Part shown: in pieces, positions 44,500 through 53,658 of the stretch
How the letters are laid out: each line of letters starts with the position of its first letter
Numbering within the stretch: position 1 is the first letter of the stretch
From: an uncultured Candidatus Melainabacteria bacterium
GTDB taxonomy: Bacteria > Cyanobacteriota > Vampirovibrionia > Gastranaerophilales > Gastranaerophilaceae
Assembly (NCBI GenBank): GCA_947361615.1
Contig: CANAJP010000005.1
Span: 1-53,764 of the forward strand
Length of the DNA stretch: 53,764 nucleotides
Reading direction: 5' to 3'
Translations under genes and position numbers: made by a program
The notes under the pieces: model-generated
Told to the model about the DNA's origin: nothing
The model's database searches: none
The model's input: the letters and a program-made list of their open reading frames with translations, nothing else

Positions 44500-45870
44500 A
44501 TGGTAAAGGTTAAATCAAAATGGGTTTGTCAAAATTGCGGATACGAAACAGCGGGATACCTTGGAAAGTGTCCCGAGTGTTTGCAATGGGGAACTTTTCA
44601 GGAAGAAGTTTCCTCGCCGGTAAAAGAATTAAACAATTGTGTTCTGGATGAATTTATCAACAAAGAGAAATCCATTCCATTGAACGACATAGAACTTGGG
44701 CAAGAGGTAAGGATTAGCACTAATATTTCGGAATTCGACCGAATACTTGGCGGCGGCTTTGTAAAGGGTTCACTGGTGCTTCTTGCCGGCGATCCGGGGA
44801 TTGGTAAGTCAACTATACTTTTGCAGACAAGCGGTGAGTTGTGCAAATCCGGCAAAAAAGTTTTATACGTTTCGGCGGAAGAAAGCGCAAGCCAGTTGAA
44901 GCTTCGCGCCCAAAGGCTCGACGTTAACCCTGAAAATCTTCTAATTTATCCTCAAACGTTAATGGAGAAGATTAAGGCTGAGATTGACGATGTTAAGCCT
45001 GATTTTATAATGGTTGACAGTATTCAGGCGATTTATTCGCAGAACATTTCGGGTTCAATCGGAAGCGTTTCACAAATTCGCGAGTGCTGCAATTTATTAA
45101 TGTATATCGCAAAAACAAAGGGGATTACTGTTGTAATCGTCGGCCATGTGACAAAGGATGGAAACATTGCAGGGCCAAAGGTTCTGGAACACATGGTCGA
45201 TACGGTTATTTATTTTGAGGGAGACAAATACAAGTCATACAGAATTTTGCGTTCGATAAAGAACCGTTTTGGCAACACATCTGAGGTTGGAATTTTTGAA
45301 ATGCACGCGCTTGGCTTGAAAGAGGTCAAGAACCCTAACGAACTATTTTTGAATGAACGTTCACAGGTTTCGACGCCGGGGAGCGCGATTATCGTCACGA
45401 ACGAAGGAACGCGGCCATTACTGGTCGAAATTCAGGCGCTTGTTGGAACGACATCGTACCCGAGCCCGAGGAGAGTGACAAACGGGGTTGATTTAAGCCG
45501 TTTGCATCAAATTCTTGCGGTTCTTGAAAAACGTGTCGGCCTGAACTTATCCAAACAGGATGTATATGTTAACGTAATGGGCGGGATTGAGGTTGATGAA
45601 CCTAGTGCAGATTTAGGTATTGCGCTTGCGATTGCGACTTGCGCAAATGATATTGTTGTCGACAGTCAGACTGTAATCATTGGCGAAATCGGATTATCAG
45701 GTGAAATTCACCCTGTTGACAATATCGAGAAACGATTAAATGAAGCTATTGCTTCAGGGTTCAAAAAGGCGATTATTCCTTATGCAAATAAGGTTAAAAA
45801 CGATAAAATAGAAATTGTGCCTGTCAAAAAACTTATGGATGCAATAAAATTCAGCACATCAATATTTTAG
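44500..45870 (+). CDS. radA: DNA repair protein RadA (Sms)
   Basis: 456 residues. N-terminal four-Cys zinc finger (CQNCGYETAGYLGKCPEC, residues 10-27), RecA-like core with Walker A GDPGIGKST near 96, the RadA-specific KNRFG near 251, and a Lon-like C-terminal domain (from about 290, with DLGIALAIATCAN). RadA promotes branch migration in recombination and repair. All diagnostic residues are present and the length is normal. It ends 10 bases before a bidirectional terminator shared with hpf. Confidence 0.95.
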   Translation: MVKVKSKWVCQNCGYETAGYLGKCPECLQWGTFQEEVSSPVKELNNCVLDEFINKEKSIPLNDIELGQEVRISTNISEFDRILGGGFVKGSLVLLAGDPGIGKSTILLQTSGELCKSGKKVLYVSAEESASQLKLRAQRLDVNPENLLIYPQTLMEKIKAEIDDVKPDFIMVDSIQAIYSQNISGSIGSVSQIRECCNLLMYIAKTKGITVVIVGHVTKDGNIAGPKVLEHMVDTVIYFEGDKYKSYRILRSIKNRFGNTSEVGIFEMHALGLKEVKNPNELFLNERSQVSTPGSAIIVTNEGTRPLLVEIQALVGTTSYPSPRRVTNGVDLSRLHQILAVLEKRVGLNLSKQDVYVNVMGGIEVDEPSADLGIALAIATCANDIVVDSQTVIIGEIGLSGEIHPVDNIEKRLNEAIASGFKKAIIPYANKVKNDKIEIVPVKKLMDAIKFSTSIF

Positions 45871-45879
45871 AATAAAAAA

Positions 45880-45897
45880 GCCTCTCTTTCGAGAGGC
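45880..45897. terminator. Bidirectional terminator between radA and hpf
   Basis: GCCTCTC-TTTC-GAGAGGC with AAAAAA before and ATTTTTATT after, so it serves both convergent genes. Confidence 0.9.
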
Positions 45898-45906
45898 ATT
45901 TTTATT

Positions 45907-46260
45907 CTAAACTTCTTCTGGAGTTTCAGGAGCTTCGTCAGTTCTGATAGAAGCTTTGTCGGAGCCGACTGCTTTATCTTTGAACTTTTTAACCTGTCTG
46001 TCGAGCTTATCAGCAAGCAAGTCAATACTTGCATACATAGATTCTGCTGATTCTTCGCAGTGTACAACGCCTGTAACCATTTTACATGATACTTCGGCAA
46101 CATGACGACCTGAAGCTGCAGGGTTTTTAATTACTGACAACACAACTTCAATTCCTTGAATTTGGTCGTAGTGGTTGGCTACTTTGCCAAATTTTTCTCT
46201 TACATAAGCTTTGATAGCATCTGTAATTTCGATGTTTCTTCCGTTAACGTAAATGTGCAT
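45907..46260 (-). CDS. hpf: Ribosome hibernation promoting factor (short form)
   Basis: 117 residues; ATG with GGAGG six bases upstream and a TATAAT at 46291-46296 on the minus strand. Residues 1-100 form the HPF/YfiA fold (MHIYVNGRNIEITDAIKAYV, then GRHVAEVSCKMVTGVVHCEE and DRQVKKFKDKA). The C-terminus is a short acidic tail rather than the long-HPF dimerisation domain. It binds the 30S decoding region in slow growth and blocks translation. Being the short form is worth noting because many bacteria outside the gammaproteobacteria use the long form. Confidence 0.9.
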   Translation of the reverse strand: MHIYVNGRNIEITDAIKAYVREKFGKVANHYDQIQGIEVVLSVIKNPAASGRHVAEVSCKMVTGVVHCEESAESMYASIDLLADKLDRQVKKFKDKAVGSDKASIRTDEAPETPEEV

Positions 46261-46334
46261 GAATGCCTCCTATCATATACTACCATTTTAATTATAGCAT
46301 ACATAAGGAAAAATTTAAAGAGGCCGAAAGAAAT

Positions 46335-46571
46335 TTACTCTTCGATTAAGAATTGTTGTAATTCAACGTTAGGAGTACCGATAACTCTGACCAATTCTAA
46401 AACAGAGGCTTTCATCTGGCATTTTTGCGACGAACTACTAAAGAAATCTTTGTAAAAGCAGCCTTCGCAATTACATCCTCTTTTATAACATTCCAAAGCT
46501 GTTTGAGTCCATCTTCTGACAGCTACAGCTCTTCCCATATCCCTACTTCTAAACAACTTATTATCTCCCAC
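46335..46571 (-). CDS. Small Cys-rich protein, unknown
   Basis: 78 residues from GTG at 46571; an ATG at 46538 (67 residues, MGRAVAVRRWTQ) is a good alternative because AGTAGGG lies directly before it. Four Cys fall in a compact cluster, CYKRGCNCEGCFYKDFF, with a fifth in QKCQMK; this could hold zinc or an iron-sulphur centre. The C-terminal helix (ASVLELVRVIG) is well formed. It lies upstream of hpf on the same strand. The strongly patterned cysteines argue for a conserved protein, but I cannot name it. Confidence 0.65.
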   Translation of the reverse strand: MGDNKLFRSRDMGRAVAVRRWTQTALECYKRGCNCEGCFYKDFFSSSSQKCQMKASVLELVRVIGTPNVELQQFLIEE

Positions 46572-46672
46572 GATTATCTTTACACACGGCTCAAATCATC
46601 CCCATCGGAAGAGCCTTTGTTTTCAAGGGTTCATGCCCCTATATTTACATTATAAAAAATCCCCATGTTTTT

Positions 46673-46798
46673 TCAAGCGTCAAACATGTGATTGTGAATA
46701 TTTGTAACAGAAGCAAGAAGGTCAATAATTACAAGGGGTTTGACGATATCAACATGCTCAAAGCTTACTGCCATCATGGTTTCCATGATTTTTATCAT
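46673..46798 (-). CDS. Possible 41-residue ORF in a 270-base gap
   Basis: The frame begins MIKIMETMMAVSFEHVDIV and ends NHMFDA then TGA. No clear ribosome site precedes it, though three in-frame Met codons are available. Just upstream, GGGGC...GCCCC with a T-run on the plus strand (46811-46836) forms a hairpin. The rest of 46572-46842 shows nothing else. Confidence 0.3.
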   Translation of the reverse strand: MIKIMETMMAVSFEHVDIVKPLVIIDLLASVTNIHNHMFDA

Positions 46799-46842
46799 GC
46801 AAACGCATGGGGGGCATGGGTTTCGCCCCGTTTTTTACAACA

Positions 46843-47940
46843 TTAAGAATTGTAAATTTTTGACTTTTTTACAATAAGGTTAGCGGAAATAAACGCCGTC
46901 ACCGGAACACATGCAAGAATTGCAATACTTCCGATGAGTGCAGAGGCGACTTCTGTTGCGACTTGATTTAGGTTAAAGAATTTTTGCAAATCAATACTTG
47001 AAGAGAGCAGCACAAGCGGCAAAGACGCGCCGAGATAGACTAAAATCAAAGTATTTGACATTGTACCGATGATATCGCGGCCAACATTCATGCCTGATTT
47101 AAAAAGTTGACGGACAGAAAGGGTCGGATCAGTGAGATAAACTTCGTTTATTGTGCTTGCGATAGAAACCCCGACATCCATCAACGCTCCAAGCGCAGAG
47201 AGGATAATAGTTGCCGCAAGAATGCCCTTCATATTCAAATCAGGCCTTACAGAGTGCAAAAACATGTTATCTTCGCTCACGAACCCTGTAAGGTGCGCAA
47301 TTCCAATAGTAAAAACTGCCATCATGCCGGCAATTAAAAGACTGGAAACAGTTCCAAGGATTGCAGACGTACTTTTGTAATTAATTCCTGCGACAAGATA
47401 AATTGTAAGAATTGTTGATAAAATTCCGACTAGCAAAACTGAAAATATCGGCGAAATCCCGTGAAGCACCATAGGCATCATAACAGAAAATATCAGAAGA
47501 ACAGTAAAAACTATTGATAACAAGGCTCTAACGCCTTTCTTTTTCCCTATAAGTATAATTAGCGCCGAGAAAATTCCAGCCAAAAGCCAAAGCGCACCAT
47601 CACGTCGTATATCAGTAATAAAAAAATCTACATCATCGGCATCAACAACAAAATCACTTTGCGGTTCAACGTGAACAACCACTTTATCACCCTGCTTCAA
47701 GACAATATCATAATAAGGGTTCCCGCTGATAATATTTTCCACTGTGCGCTTTTCACCTTTAAATTGGCCCGAAAGAATTTCGAGTTGAACATCTTGTCTT
47801 ATTGCTTCAACATTGTTTTGCTGAACATTCTGAGTCTGAACTTCACGAACAACACCCGTCACAGAGGGGAGAAAGACTTCTGCACATGCCGGAAGTAACG
47901 TAAAACAAATTAAAATCAAAGATAAAATAAACTTTTTCAC
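46843..47940 (-). CDS. YibE/F-family membrane protein
   Basis: 365 residues. Signal-type segment at residues 1-20 (ILSLILICFTLLPACA), an extracytoplasmic beta domain (30-115), then about seven membrane helices from 116 on (LWLLAGIFSALIILIG, ALLSIVFTVLLIFSVM and so on). The family signature GALMDVGVSIASTINEV lies near 250. Its role is not established. The GTG start overlaps the panE stop (GTGA), so the two genes are coupled, although no functional link is known. Confidence 0.85.
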   Translation of the reverse strand: MKKFILSLILICFTLLPACAEVFLPSVTGVVREVQTQNVQQNNVEAIRQDVQLEILSGQFKGEKRTVENIISGNPYYDIVLKQGDKVVVHVEPQSDFVVDADDVDFFITDIRRDGALWLLAGIFSALIILIGKKKGVRALLSIVFTVLLIFSVMMPMVLHGISPIFSVLLVGILSTILTIYLVAGINYKSTSAILGTVSSLLIAGMMAVFTIGIAHLTGFVSEDNMFLHSVRPDLNMKGILAATIILSALGALMDVGVSIASTINEVYLTDPTLSVRQLFKSGMNVGRDIIGTMSNTLILVYLGASLPLVLLSSSIDLQKFFNLNQVATEVASALIGSIAILACVPVTAFISANLIVKKSKIYNS

Positions 47941-48884
47941 GCCTTCACCTCTAATATTCTAATCATCTCGTATAAAACCTGATTGTAAGGCGTAGGAATT
48001 CCATGTTTTTTGCCAAGTTGAATTACGGTTCCCGCAAAAATATCAAGTTCGGTTTTCTTTCCTGCGTCGATATCCTGCCACATAGAAGTTCTGCCATCAG
48101 CAACCATTGTGGAAAGCGCCTTGAAAACATCCTCTTCTAAATTCTGCCAGCCCTCAACACCCTCTGCCCGCGCAAGTTCTACAACTTCCTGCAAAATATT
48201 ATGCGCAAAGCTATGAAATTCCTTACTTTTTTGCATATCACCAAACGTAAGTTTTAAAATGCAAGAGGATTGGTTAGAAATGATATTTAAGCCATATTTA
48301 AGCCATTTTGAATACTTGATATTTTCAGGGTTGTCAAAATCAATTCCCGCACGCGTGAAGAATTCAGCAACCAGAGCGCTATTATCCCTTAAATTCACCT
48401 CTAACTTTTCACCAATATCCAATTGCGGAAGTGCCTCAGGCAAGCCGCCAAAGACTATTTTCCCGATACCATCCTGAACGACTTCATTTCCGACCCGCAT
48501 AGCGCTATGACCGATAAAGTAACCGTAAAGTGTGCGTTCCCAGCCGTAAACTTCTGCAATCTTTTCTTCTGCAGAAATCCCGTTTATCAACGGCAAAATT
48601 ATAGTATTTTCATCGACAAAATTGCGCAAATTCTCTAACACTGCATCCAGCCCGTCCATTTTTGTCGCAATCAAAACTAAATCGGCCTTATAATCTTTTC
48701 TATCCGGCAAAATATAATCAAAAAATCTCTCTTCACCGTTCATTTTGAGCGGCGTTTCGGTATAACGGCGCAAGCGTTCCTCATCAACCAGAACCTTCAA
48801 ACATTCCGGTGAATAATCCTGCAACTTACACGCATAAGTCAAACCAACCGCGCCTATCCCACATAATAAAACATTTTTAATCAT
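47937..48884 (-). CDS. panE: 2-dehydropantoate 2-reductase
   Basis: 315 residues. Rossmann N-terminus NVLLCGIGAVGLTYACKL with GxGxxG, later TKMDGLDAVLENL and PLINGISAEEKIAE, then the C-terminal helical domain with KWLKYGLNIISNQ (catalytic-type Lys near 190). It reduces ketopantoate with NADPH in pantothenate/CoA synthesis. The stop is TGA, overlapping the next gene's GTG, which shows that TGA ends translation in core genes here. Paralogous reductases exist, so substrate is likely but not certain. Confidence 0.85.
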   Translation of the reverse strand: MIKNVLLCGIGAVGLTYACKLQDYSPECLKVLVDEERLRRYTETPLKMNGEERFFDYILPDRKDYKADLVLIATKMDGLDAVLENLRNFVDENTIILPLINGISAEEKIAEVYGWERTLYGYFIGHSAMRVGNEVVQDGIGKIVFGGLPEALPQLDIGEKLEVNLRDNSALVAEFFTRAGIDFDNPENIKYSKWLKYGLNIISNQSSCILKLTFGDMQKSKEFHSFAHNILQEVVELARAEGVEGWQNLEEDVFKALSTMVADGRTSMWQDIDAGKKTELDIFAGTVIQLGKKHGIPTPYNQVLYEMIRILEVKA

Positions 48885-49007
48885 TTCTTGATTATAGCAT
48901 ATCGCCTAAACTTTTAAAAAATTGTTACAAATTTCAAAAATTAGTCAATCCTGTGTGCGAAAATAACTTTATATCTATGTGTGTAGTAAAAATTAGTGTA
49001 CGTGTGT

Positions 49008-49808
49008 ATGGGTGGAAATTTCTTTGGCCTGAATGTCGTAAAGCATTTGGGGGCAAATGGTTTATATTCAACGCAGCGGATTAATAACAATCCGTATATG
49101 AATTTCGGGCAAGGCCAACTTGAGCGAGATACTTTTGAATACAACTCCAACTCACTTGGGCGCTATACTTCAGAAGCAAGTCTTGCACAGCGACTGAAAA
49201 CAAATCCTAAAATCCGCGAAATTCTTCGTCAAAACGGTATGAAAGCCGAGTTGAATATGGAAAACCTTCGCACGCTTCTTGCAGGCCATGCAAAAGACAC
49301 GCAGAAAATTGCTGACGGAATTTATGACCATCTTCCTGTGGCTTTAAAATATGAAGTTAACCAAAAATCGCTCTCAGACGCCTGCTATCTTCACGACGTC
49401 GGCAAAGCGCTGATTCCTGACGAAATACTAAATAAACCGGCACGCCTTACACCGGAAGAAGAAAAAATCATGCACACACATTCAGAATTGAGTTACGAGC
49501 TTTTAAAAGGCACAGATATCAATCCGAAAACCCTTGATTTAATCAAATACCACCACCAGAACCCACTCGGAAGCGGTTATCCTCAAGCGAAACCCGATTT
49601 CAACGCTGACGTAACGCTTCAAATTCTATCCGCAGCAGATAAATATTCAGCACTAACGGAAAAACGTTCTTACAAAGAACCTCTTTTACCTGAAAAAGCG
49701 CTAGGCATAATGTATAAAGATGTAAAAGAGGGTAAAATACATCCGTTTGTGTTTAAAGCACTCGTCGCACACGTACGCGCACAATCACCGATGCCGCAGG
49801 CTGTTTAA
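49008..49808 (+). CDS. HD-GYP-type phosphohydrolase
   Basis: ATG at 49008 is preferred to GTG at 48996; neither has a strong ribosome site. 266 residues. The first 50 are low-complexity with NPYMNFGQGQLERD. The HD domain follows: LAGHAKDT (residue 89 region), CYLHDVGKALIPDEIL with the HD pair near 126, HTHSELSYELL, and YHHQNPLGSGYP, matching the HHExxxGxGYP of HD-GYP enzymes. Such proteins hydrolyse cyclic di-GMP or related nucleotides. No sensory domain is attached. A hairpin repeat follows directly. Confidence 0.8.
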   Translation: MGGNFFGLNVVKHLGANGLYSTQRINNNPYMNFGQGQLERDTFEYNSNSLGRYTSEASLAQRLKTNPKIREILRQNGMKAELNMENLRTLLAGHAKDTQKIADGIYDHLPVALKYEVNQKSLSDACYLHDVGKALIPDEILNKPARLTPEEEKIMHTHSELSYELLKGTDINPKTLDLIKYHHQNPLGSGYPQAKPDFNADVTLQILSAADKYSALTEKRSYKEPLLPEKALGIMYKDVKEGKIHPFVFKALVAHVRAQSPMPQAV

Positions 49809-49812
49809 TCTT

Positions 49813-49935
49813 AAAAGCAGTTCTCCGCCGTTTCCGGCCCGCTGAGCCGCGGCCCGCGCACGGCTGCGCTGTCTAATACGTCACTCACAAGACTTGCTCA
49901 CGTTCCTTATCGCAAGTCTTGCTCGGACATAAAAT
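49813..49935 (+). repeat. Hairpin repeat (long type), intergenic copy upstream of tmk
   Basis: 123 bases, matching the in-gene copy at 4004. The second half has perfect arms CAAGACTTGC / GCAAGTCTTG around TCACGTTCCTTATC. Its end supplies the probable -35 hexamer of the tmk promoter. Confidence 0.85.
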
Positions 49936-49948
49936 TTTATGCTATAAT
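49919..49948 (+). promoter_or_regulatory. tmk promoter, apparently giving a leaderless mRNA
   Basis: TTGCTC (49919-49924) and TATAAT (49943-49948) with an 18-base spacer. The ATG lies six bases after the -10, and no Shine-Dalgarno is present. Confidence 0.6.
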
Positions 49949-49954
49949 CGAACC

Positions 49955-50575
49955 ATGGAAAAAGGTTTATTTATAACATTTGAGGGTTGCGACGGCTGTG
50001 GAAAAACAACACAATTAGAGCTTTTAGCACAATATTTACAAGAGCACGGGTATTCTGTTCTAACAACACGCGAACCGGGGGCTAAGGGATTAGGCACAAA
50101 GTTACGCGAAATTTTATTGAATTATGACGGTGAGGTTTCTTCTAACTGCGAATCTTTTCTGTTTCTGGCTGACAGAGCGCAGCACATCGACACTATCGTA
50201 AAACCTGCCATTAATGCAGGCAAAATTGTTCTTTGCGACCGCCACATTGATTCAACGATTGCGTATCAAGGTTATGGACGTGGAATTGACCACGAGCACC
50301 TCGCTTATCTAAACGACCTTGCAACAAGCGGCCTCAAACCCGATTTAACATTGTTGTTTGACGTTGACACAGAAACCTCAATGCAACGTGTGGGTAAAAA
50401 TAAAGACCGTATGGAAAGCGCGGGGATTGAGTTTCAGGAAAAAGTTCGCCGTGGATATTTGGAACTCGCTAAATCCGAACCAAATCGCATAAAAGTTTTG
50501 GATTCCCGCAAGTCAATCGAACAACTTCATCAGGAAGTTTTAACTATTTTTTCTTGTTTTTCAAAAACAGAATAA
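49955..50575 (+). CDS. tmk: Thymidylate kinase
   Basis: The ATG at 49955 gives the family N-terminus (MEKGLFITFEGCDGCGKTTQ); a longer frame from 49919 runs through the promoter and repeat. 206 residues with P-loop EGCDGCGKTT, TREPG (residue 37 region), DRHIDSTIAYQGYGRG near 93-108 and the lid GKNKDRMES. It phosphorylates dTMP to dTDP, an essential step. The 3' end overlaps the convergent emrB-like gene by 32 bases. Confidence 0.95.
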   Translation: MEKGLFITFEGCDGCGKTTQLELLAQYLQEHGYSVLTTREPGAKGLGTKLREILLNYDGEVSSNCESFLFLADRAQHIDTIVKPAINAGKIVLCDRHIDSTIAYQGYGRGIDHEHLAYLNDLATSGLKPDLTLLFDVDTETSMQRVGKNKDRMESAGIEFQEKVRRGYLELAKSEPNRIKVLDSRKSIEQLHQEVLTIFSCFSKTE

Positions 50576-52073
50576 GCGGCAGTGCAATAAATGCAACGAG
50601 GCTCAACACCAGAAATGCGTCATAAAAAGCGCTTAATTGTGCCTGCTTTAAAAGCTGTCTATAAATCAAAGCATTTGCTTTTTGACCTGCCACGTAAGGC
50701 GCAAAATAAGTCATAAATTTCGCTTTAAGCATCATAAGACGTGTATAAAATTCTAAATCTGTAACCCCGACATTATGAGTCAAATAGGTCTGATGAACCT
50801 GCGAAACACGCATTATAAACGCTGTTGAAATAGAAGTTGCTATCGCGGTACAAGCACATTTAAAAAGACTGTGAAGTCCTGCACCATCAGGAGTTTTACG
50901 TTTTGAAAGTGTTGCAAAACACATCGCACTCATTGGAATAAATGTGAACGCAATACCAAACCCAAAAAGCAAATTTATAAACTGAACACATTCAAGCGAA
51001 GTTTCTAACGTCATATTTGAGAACATAAAAGTTGTTGACCCCAAAATTGTCAAACCGATTGCAATTAAAATTCTATTGTCCACAATATCAGCAAGTTTTC
51101 CTACTATCGGAAGCATTATGGCACAAGAAATTACACGCGGAAATACAGAGAGTCCGGAAAGATAAGCATTATACCCCAACAACCCCTGTACGAACTTTGG
51201 AACAAGCAAAATTGAAGAAAAAAGCATTACATTTACAACAACCCCAATCATTGTGCCAAAAAGGAGATTTGTATTTTTTAAAACACGAATATTTACAAAC
51301 GGATTTTTATATTCAAGTTCCCAAACAAAAAAGAAAATCATTGCAAAAAGTGAAAATCCGGCAAGCCAACAAACCCACGTTTCATCAAACCAATTGAATT
51401 GTTCCCCTTTATCAAGCACAACCTGCATACTTCCAAACCACAAAAGAATTGCCAAAAAACCAACAATATCAAAATTCGTCTTGTTTTTTGGAGCCTGAAA
51501 TTTTTCTTTAATAAAAAATTTCACAAGTAAAATAGAAATCAAACAGAACGGCAGGTTAACTATAAAAACCCACTGCCACGAATAGTTTTCGGTCAAAAAG
51601 CCACCCAAAAGGGGGCCAATCAACGGGGATAATATAACAGCAAATCCAAAAAGCCCCATTGCCGTACCACGTTTTTCCGGTGGAAACGCTTCAAGAATAA
51701 TGCTTTGGCTCAACGGCATTAACGCACCGCCTCCAACACCTTGAATTAAACGTGAAATAATCAGCAACAACAAATTTGGCGCAATTATACAAAAAAACGA
51801 ACCAATCATAAATGTTATAATACAAGCGTTAATGACTTTAACTTTCCCGAAAGTTCTCAATAACCATCCTGTCATAGGAAGCATTACACCATTTGAAACC
51901 ATATAACTCGTAATAACAGCATTCGCTTCATATGGTGTCGCACCATAATACCCTGCTATATATGGCAAACAGACGTTCGTTCCTGATGTTGCAACCATCG
52001 CAAAAAACGTCGGAAGCATCATCGAAAACGCTACTAAATAAGGATTGACAGGTTTTGCCTGAATTTCTTCCAT
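50544..52073 (-). CDS. emrB: EmrB/QacA-type MFS multidrug exporter (DHA2)
   Basis: 509 residues with 14 hydrophobic segments, starting at about residue 12. Motif A is replaced by LLRTFGKVKVINACI in loop 2-3; the drug-efflux motif C-like PLIGPLLGGFLTENYSWQWVF lies near 151-172, and RLIQGVGGGALMPLSQ near 111. It pairs with the EmrA-like fusion protein nine bases upstream to export toxic compounds. Third gene of a marR-emrA-emrB operon. Confidence 0.9.
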   Translation of the reverse strand: MEEIQAKPVNPYLVAFSMMLPTFFAMVATSGTNVCLPYIAGYYGATPYEANAVITSYMVSNGVMLPMTGWLLRTFGKVKVINACIITFMIGSFFCIIAPNLLLLIISRLIQGVGGGALMPLSQSIILEAFPPEKRGTAMGLFGFAVILSPLIGPLLGGFLTENYSWQWVFIVNLPFCLISILLVKFFIKEKFQAPKNKTNFDIVGFLAILLWFGSMQVVLDKGEQFNWFDETWVCWLAGFSLFAMIFFFVWELEYKNPFVNIRVLKNTNLLFGTMIGVVVNVMLFSSILLVPKFVQGLLGYNAYLSGLSVFPRVISCAIMLPIVGKLADIVDNRILIAIGLTILGSTTFMFSNMTLETSLECVQFINLLFGFGIAFTFIPMSAMCFATLSKRKTPDGAGLHSLFKCACTAIATSISTAFIMRVSQVHQTYLTHNVGVTDLEFYTRLMMLKAKFMTYFAPYVAGQKANALIYRQLLKQAQLSAFYDAFLVLSLVAFIALPLILFLKNKKK

Positions 52074-52082
52074 CTCTTGCCC

Positions 52083-53138
52083 CTACTTAACTTTTACACG
52101 CGGAACAACTGACATGCCGGGGATTACGCTAAAATTAGAATAATCCTCTTCAAAAACGATTTTGACAGGGATACGCTGAACAATTTTTACATAACTTCCA
52201 ACAGCATTTTCAGGCGGGAAAAGACTTGATTTAGCGCCTGATGCATACTGAATACTCTGAACCCTGCCTTTAAAACGTTTGTTTGGATAAGTATCTATTT
52301 TAATTTTTACAGGCTGACCCGCGCGCATATTTGTCAGCTGATTTTCTTTAAAGTTAGCAACAACCCATACTTCACGCGGCACAATTGACATTACAGGCTG
52401 CGCGACTTGTAGATAATTACCTTTTTCAACAGTTCTTGCGCTTACGCGTCCAGACTGCGGGGCATAAATCTTTGTATAAGATAAATTCAACTCGGCCTGC
52501 GCGATTTCAGCCTTAATCTTATCAATCTCTGCAAGTGTCGCTTCGCGTTTTGCCTTGTCCGAATGCAAGGCTGATTGCATAGCACGATGAGTGTCATGTG
52601 TCGCATTCATGCCGGCATCGGCAACGGTTAAACCCGTCATTGCACGTTCGTATTCTTGTCTGGAAACAATTCCCTCTTTGTACATTTCCTCATATCTTGC
52701 AAAATCTTTCTTCGCAAAGTCATACTTTGAAGTTGCAGAAACAATATCTTCACGTGATTGGCTCAAATTTGAATGTTTCTCTTCAACCTGTTTATCTACA
52801 ACGCCTAATTGTGCTTTTGCGACTTCAAGTTCAGCTTTTTTCTTCTGCAAAATAACTTCATACGGTTCAGGGTCAATCTCAAAAAGCAAATCGCCCTCTT
52901 TAACCTCGTCGTTATCATCAACAAGAAGATTAACGACCGGCCCTGAAACCCGCGGAGCAACAGAAATCAAGCGTCCCTCAACGAATGCATCGTCCGTTGA
53001 TTGGTAAAAAGTTGAGTACATAGCACCGCAAATCCCCAATATAATAAGAACCGCGGCGCTGATTGAAGGAATTAGTACACGTTTTTTATTGATTTCTTTT
53101 CTATTTCGACTTTTTCTTAATTTTTTTGATGCTTCCAT
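52083..53138 (-). CDS. emrA: EmrA-like membrane-fusion (HlyD-family) protein
   Basis: 351 residues; AAGGA eight bases upstream. A single N-terminal membrane anchor at residues 20-43 (VLIPSISAAVLIILGICGAMY), a biotinyl-lipoyl half (FVEGRLISVAPRVSGPVVNL), a long coiled coil (80-205), the second lipoyl half (YAPQSGRVSARTVEKGNYL) and a beta-barrel (VVANFKENQLTNMRAGQPVKI). It links the inner-membrane EmrB to the envelope, implying a diderm cell. Situated between marR and emrB. Confidence 0.9.
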   Translation of the reverse strand: MEASKKLRKSRNRKEINKKRVLIPSISAAVLIILGICGAMYSTFYQSTDDAFVEGRLISVAPRVSGPVVNLLVDDNDEVKEGDLLFEIDPEPYEVILQKKKAELEVAKAQLGVVDKQVEEKHSNLSQSREDIVSATSKYDFAKKDFARYEEMYKEGIVSRQEYERAMTGLTVADAGMNATHDTHRAMQSALHSDKAKREATLAEIDKIKAEIAQAELNLSYTKIYAPQSGRVSARTVEKGNYLQVAQPVMSIVPREVWVVANFKENQLTNMRAGQPVKIKIDTYPNKRFKGRVQSIQYASGAKSSLFPPENAVGSYVKIVQRIPVKIVFEEDYSNFSVIPGMSVVPRVKVK

Positions 53139-53148
53139 AGGTAAATCC

Positions 53149-53607
53149 TTATAAATTCAATGTTGTTTTATTCTGCAAATTTTCCTTAATTTTCTGCAAT
53201 GTCGCAAAACATTGTTCCATATCGCTATCAGGAATATTTTCAACCGTTTCGGCCCAAATCTTTAAAATCGCGGGCAAAACTTTCTCATAAACCTCACGGC
53301 CTTTATCTGTAATTTGAACCTTTTGAATTTGTCGTCCGTGGCTTTCAACCTGACGGCTGATAAGCCCAAGAGGCTCTAAAATATTAATAATACGTGTAAT
53401 ATTAGCCCTATCTTTGAGCGTAATCGCGCAAATCTGCCGTTGATAAAGCGCACCGTTTTCACAAAGTGCTGACAAAACAGTAAACTGTTCAGGAGTTATC
53501 TCAAAATCATTTCTGCCAAACGACTGTATAGCAAAAACCCGTGACAGCATACCAATCTGCGCCAAAAGCGGACCAATCTTCTGCTCTAATAATTTTTCTA
53601 CTTGCAT
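53149..53607 (-). CDS. MarR-family repressor of the emrAB-like operon
   Basis: ATG at 53607 is chosen because AAGGAAG lies seven bases upstream; starts at 53634/53631 fall inside a palindrome. 152 residues with a winged HTH (ITPEQFTVLSALCENGALYQ, then ITLKDRANITRIINILEPLG and VESHGRQIQKVQITDKGREV as the wing). It lies 10 bases before emrA. MarR proteins typically repress such pumps until a toxic ligand binds. Confidence 0.9.
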   Translation of the reverse strand: MQVEKLLEQKIGPLLAQIGMLSRVFAIQSFGRNDFEITPEQFTVLSALCENGALYQRQICAITLKDRANITRIINILEPLGLISRQVESHGRQIQKVQITDKGREVYEKVLPAILKIWAETVENIPDSDMEQCFATLQKIKENLQNKTTLNL

Positions 53608-53619
53608 TTTTAACTTCCT

Positions 53620-53641
53620 TTGTGTTATCATCATAACACAA
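53620..53641. promoter_or_regulatory. MarR-type operator palindrome
   Basis: TTGTGTTAT-CATC-ATAACACAA is a perfect 9-bp inverted repeat in the leader of the marR gene and between it and the divergent ORF at 53659, as expected for an autorepressor site. Confidence 0.7.
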
Positions 53642-53658
53642 GAATTACAGGTGTAAAG

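Noticed and set aside
46811-46836. Terminator of a plus-strand gene
   Set aside because: The hairpin with T-run is real, but no plus-strand gene ends near it, so no function is assigned.
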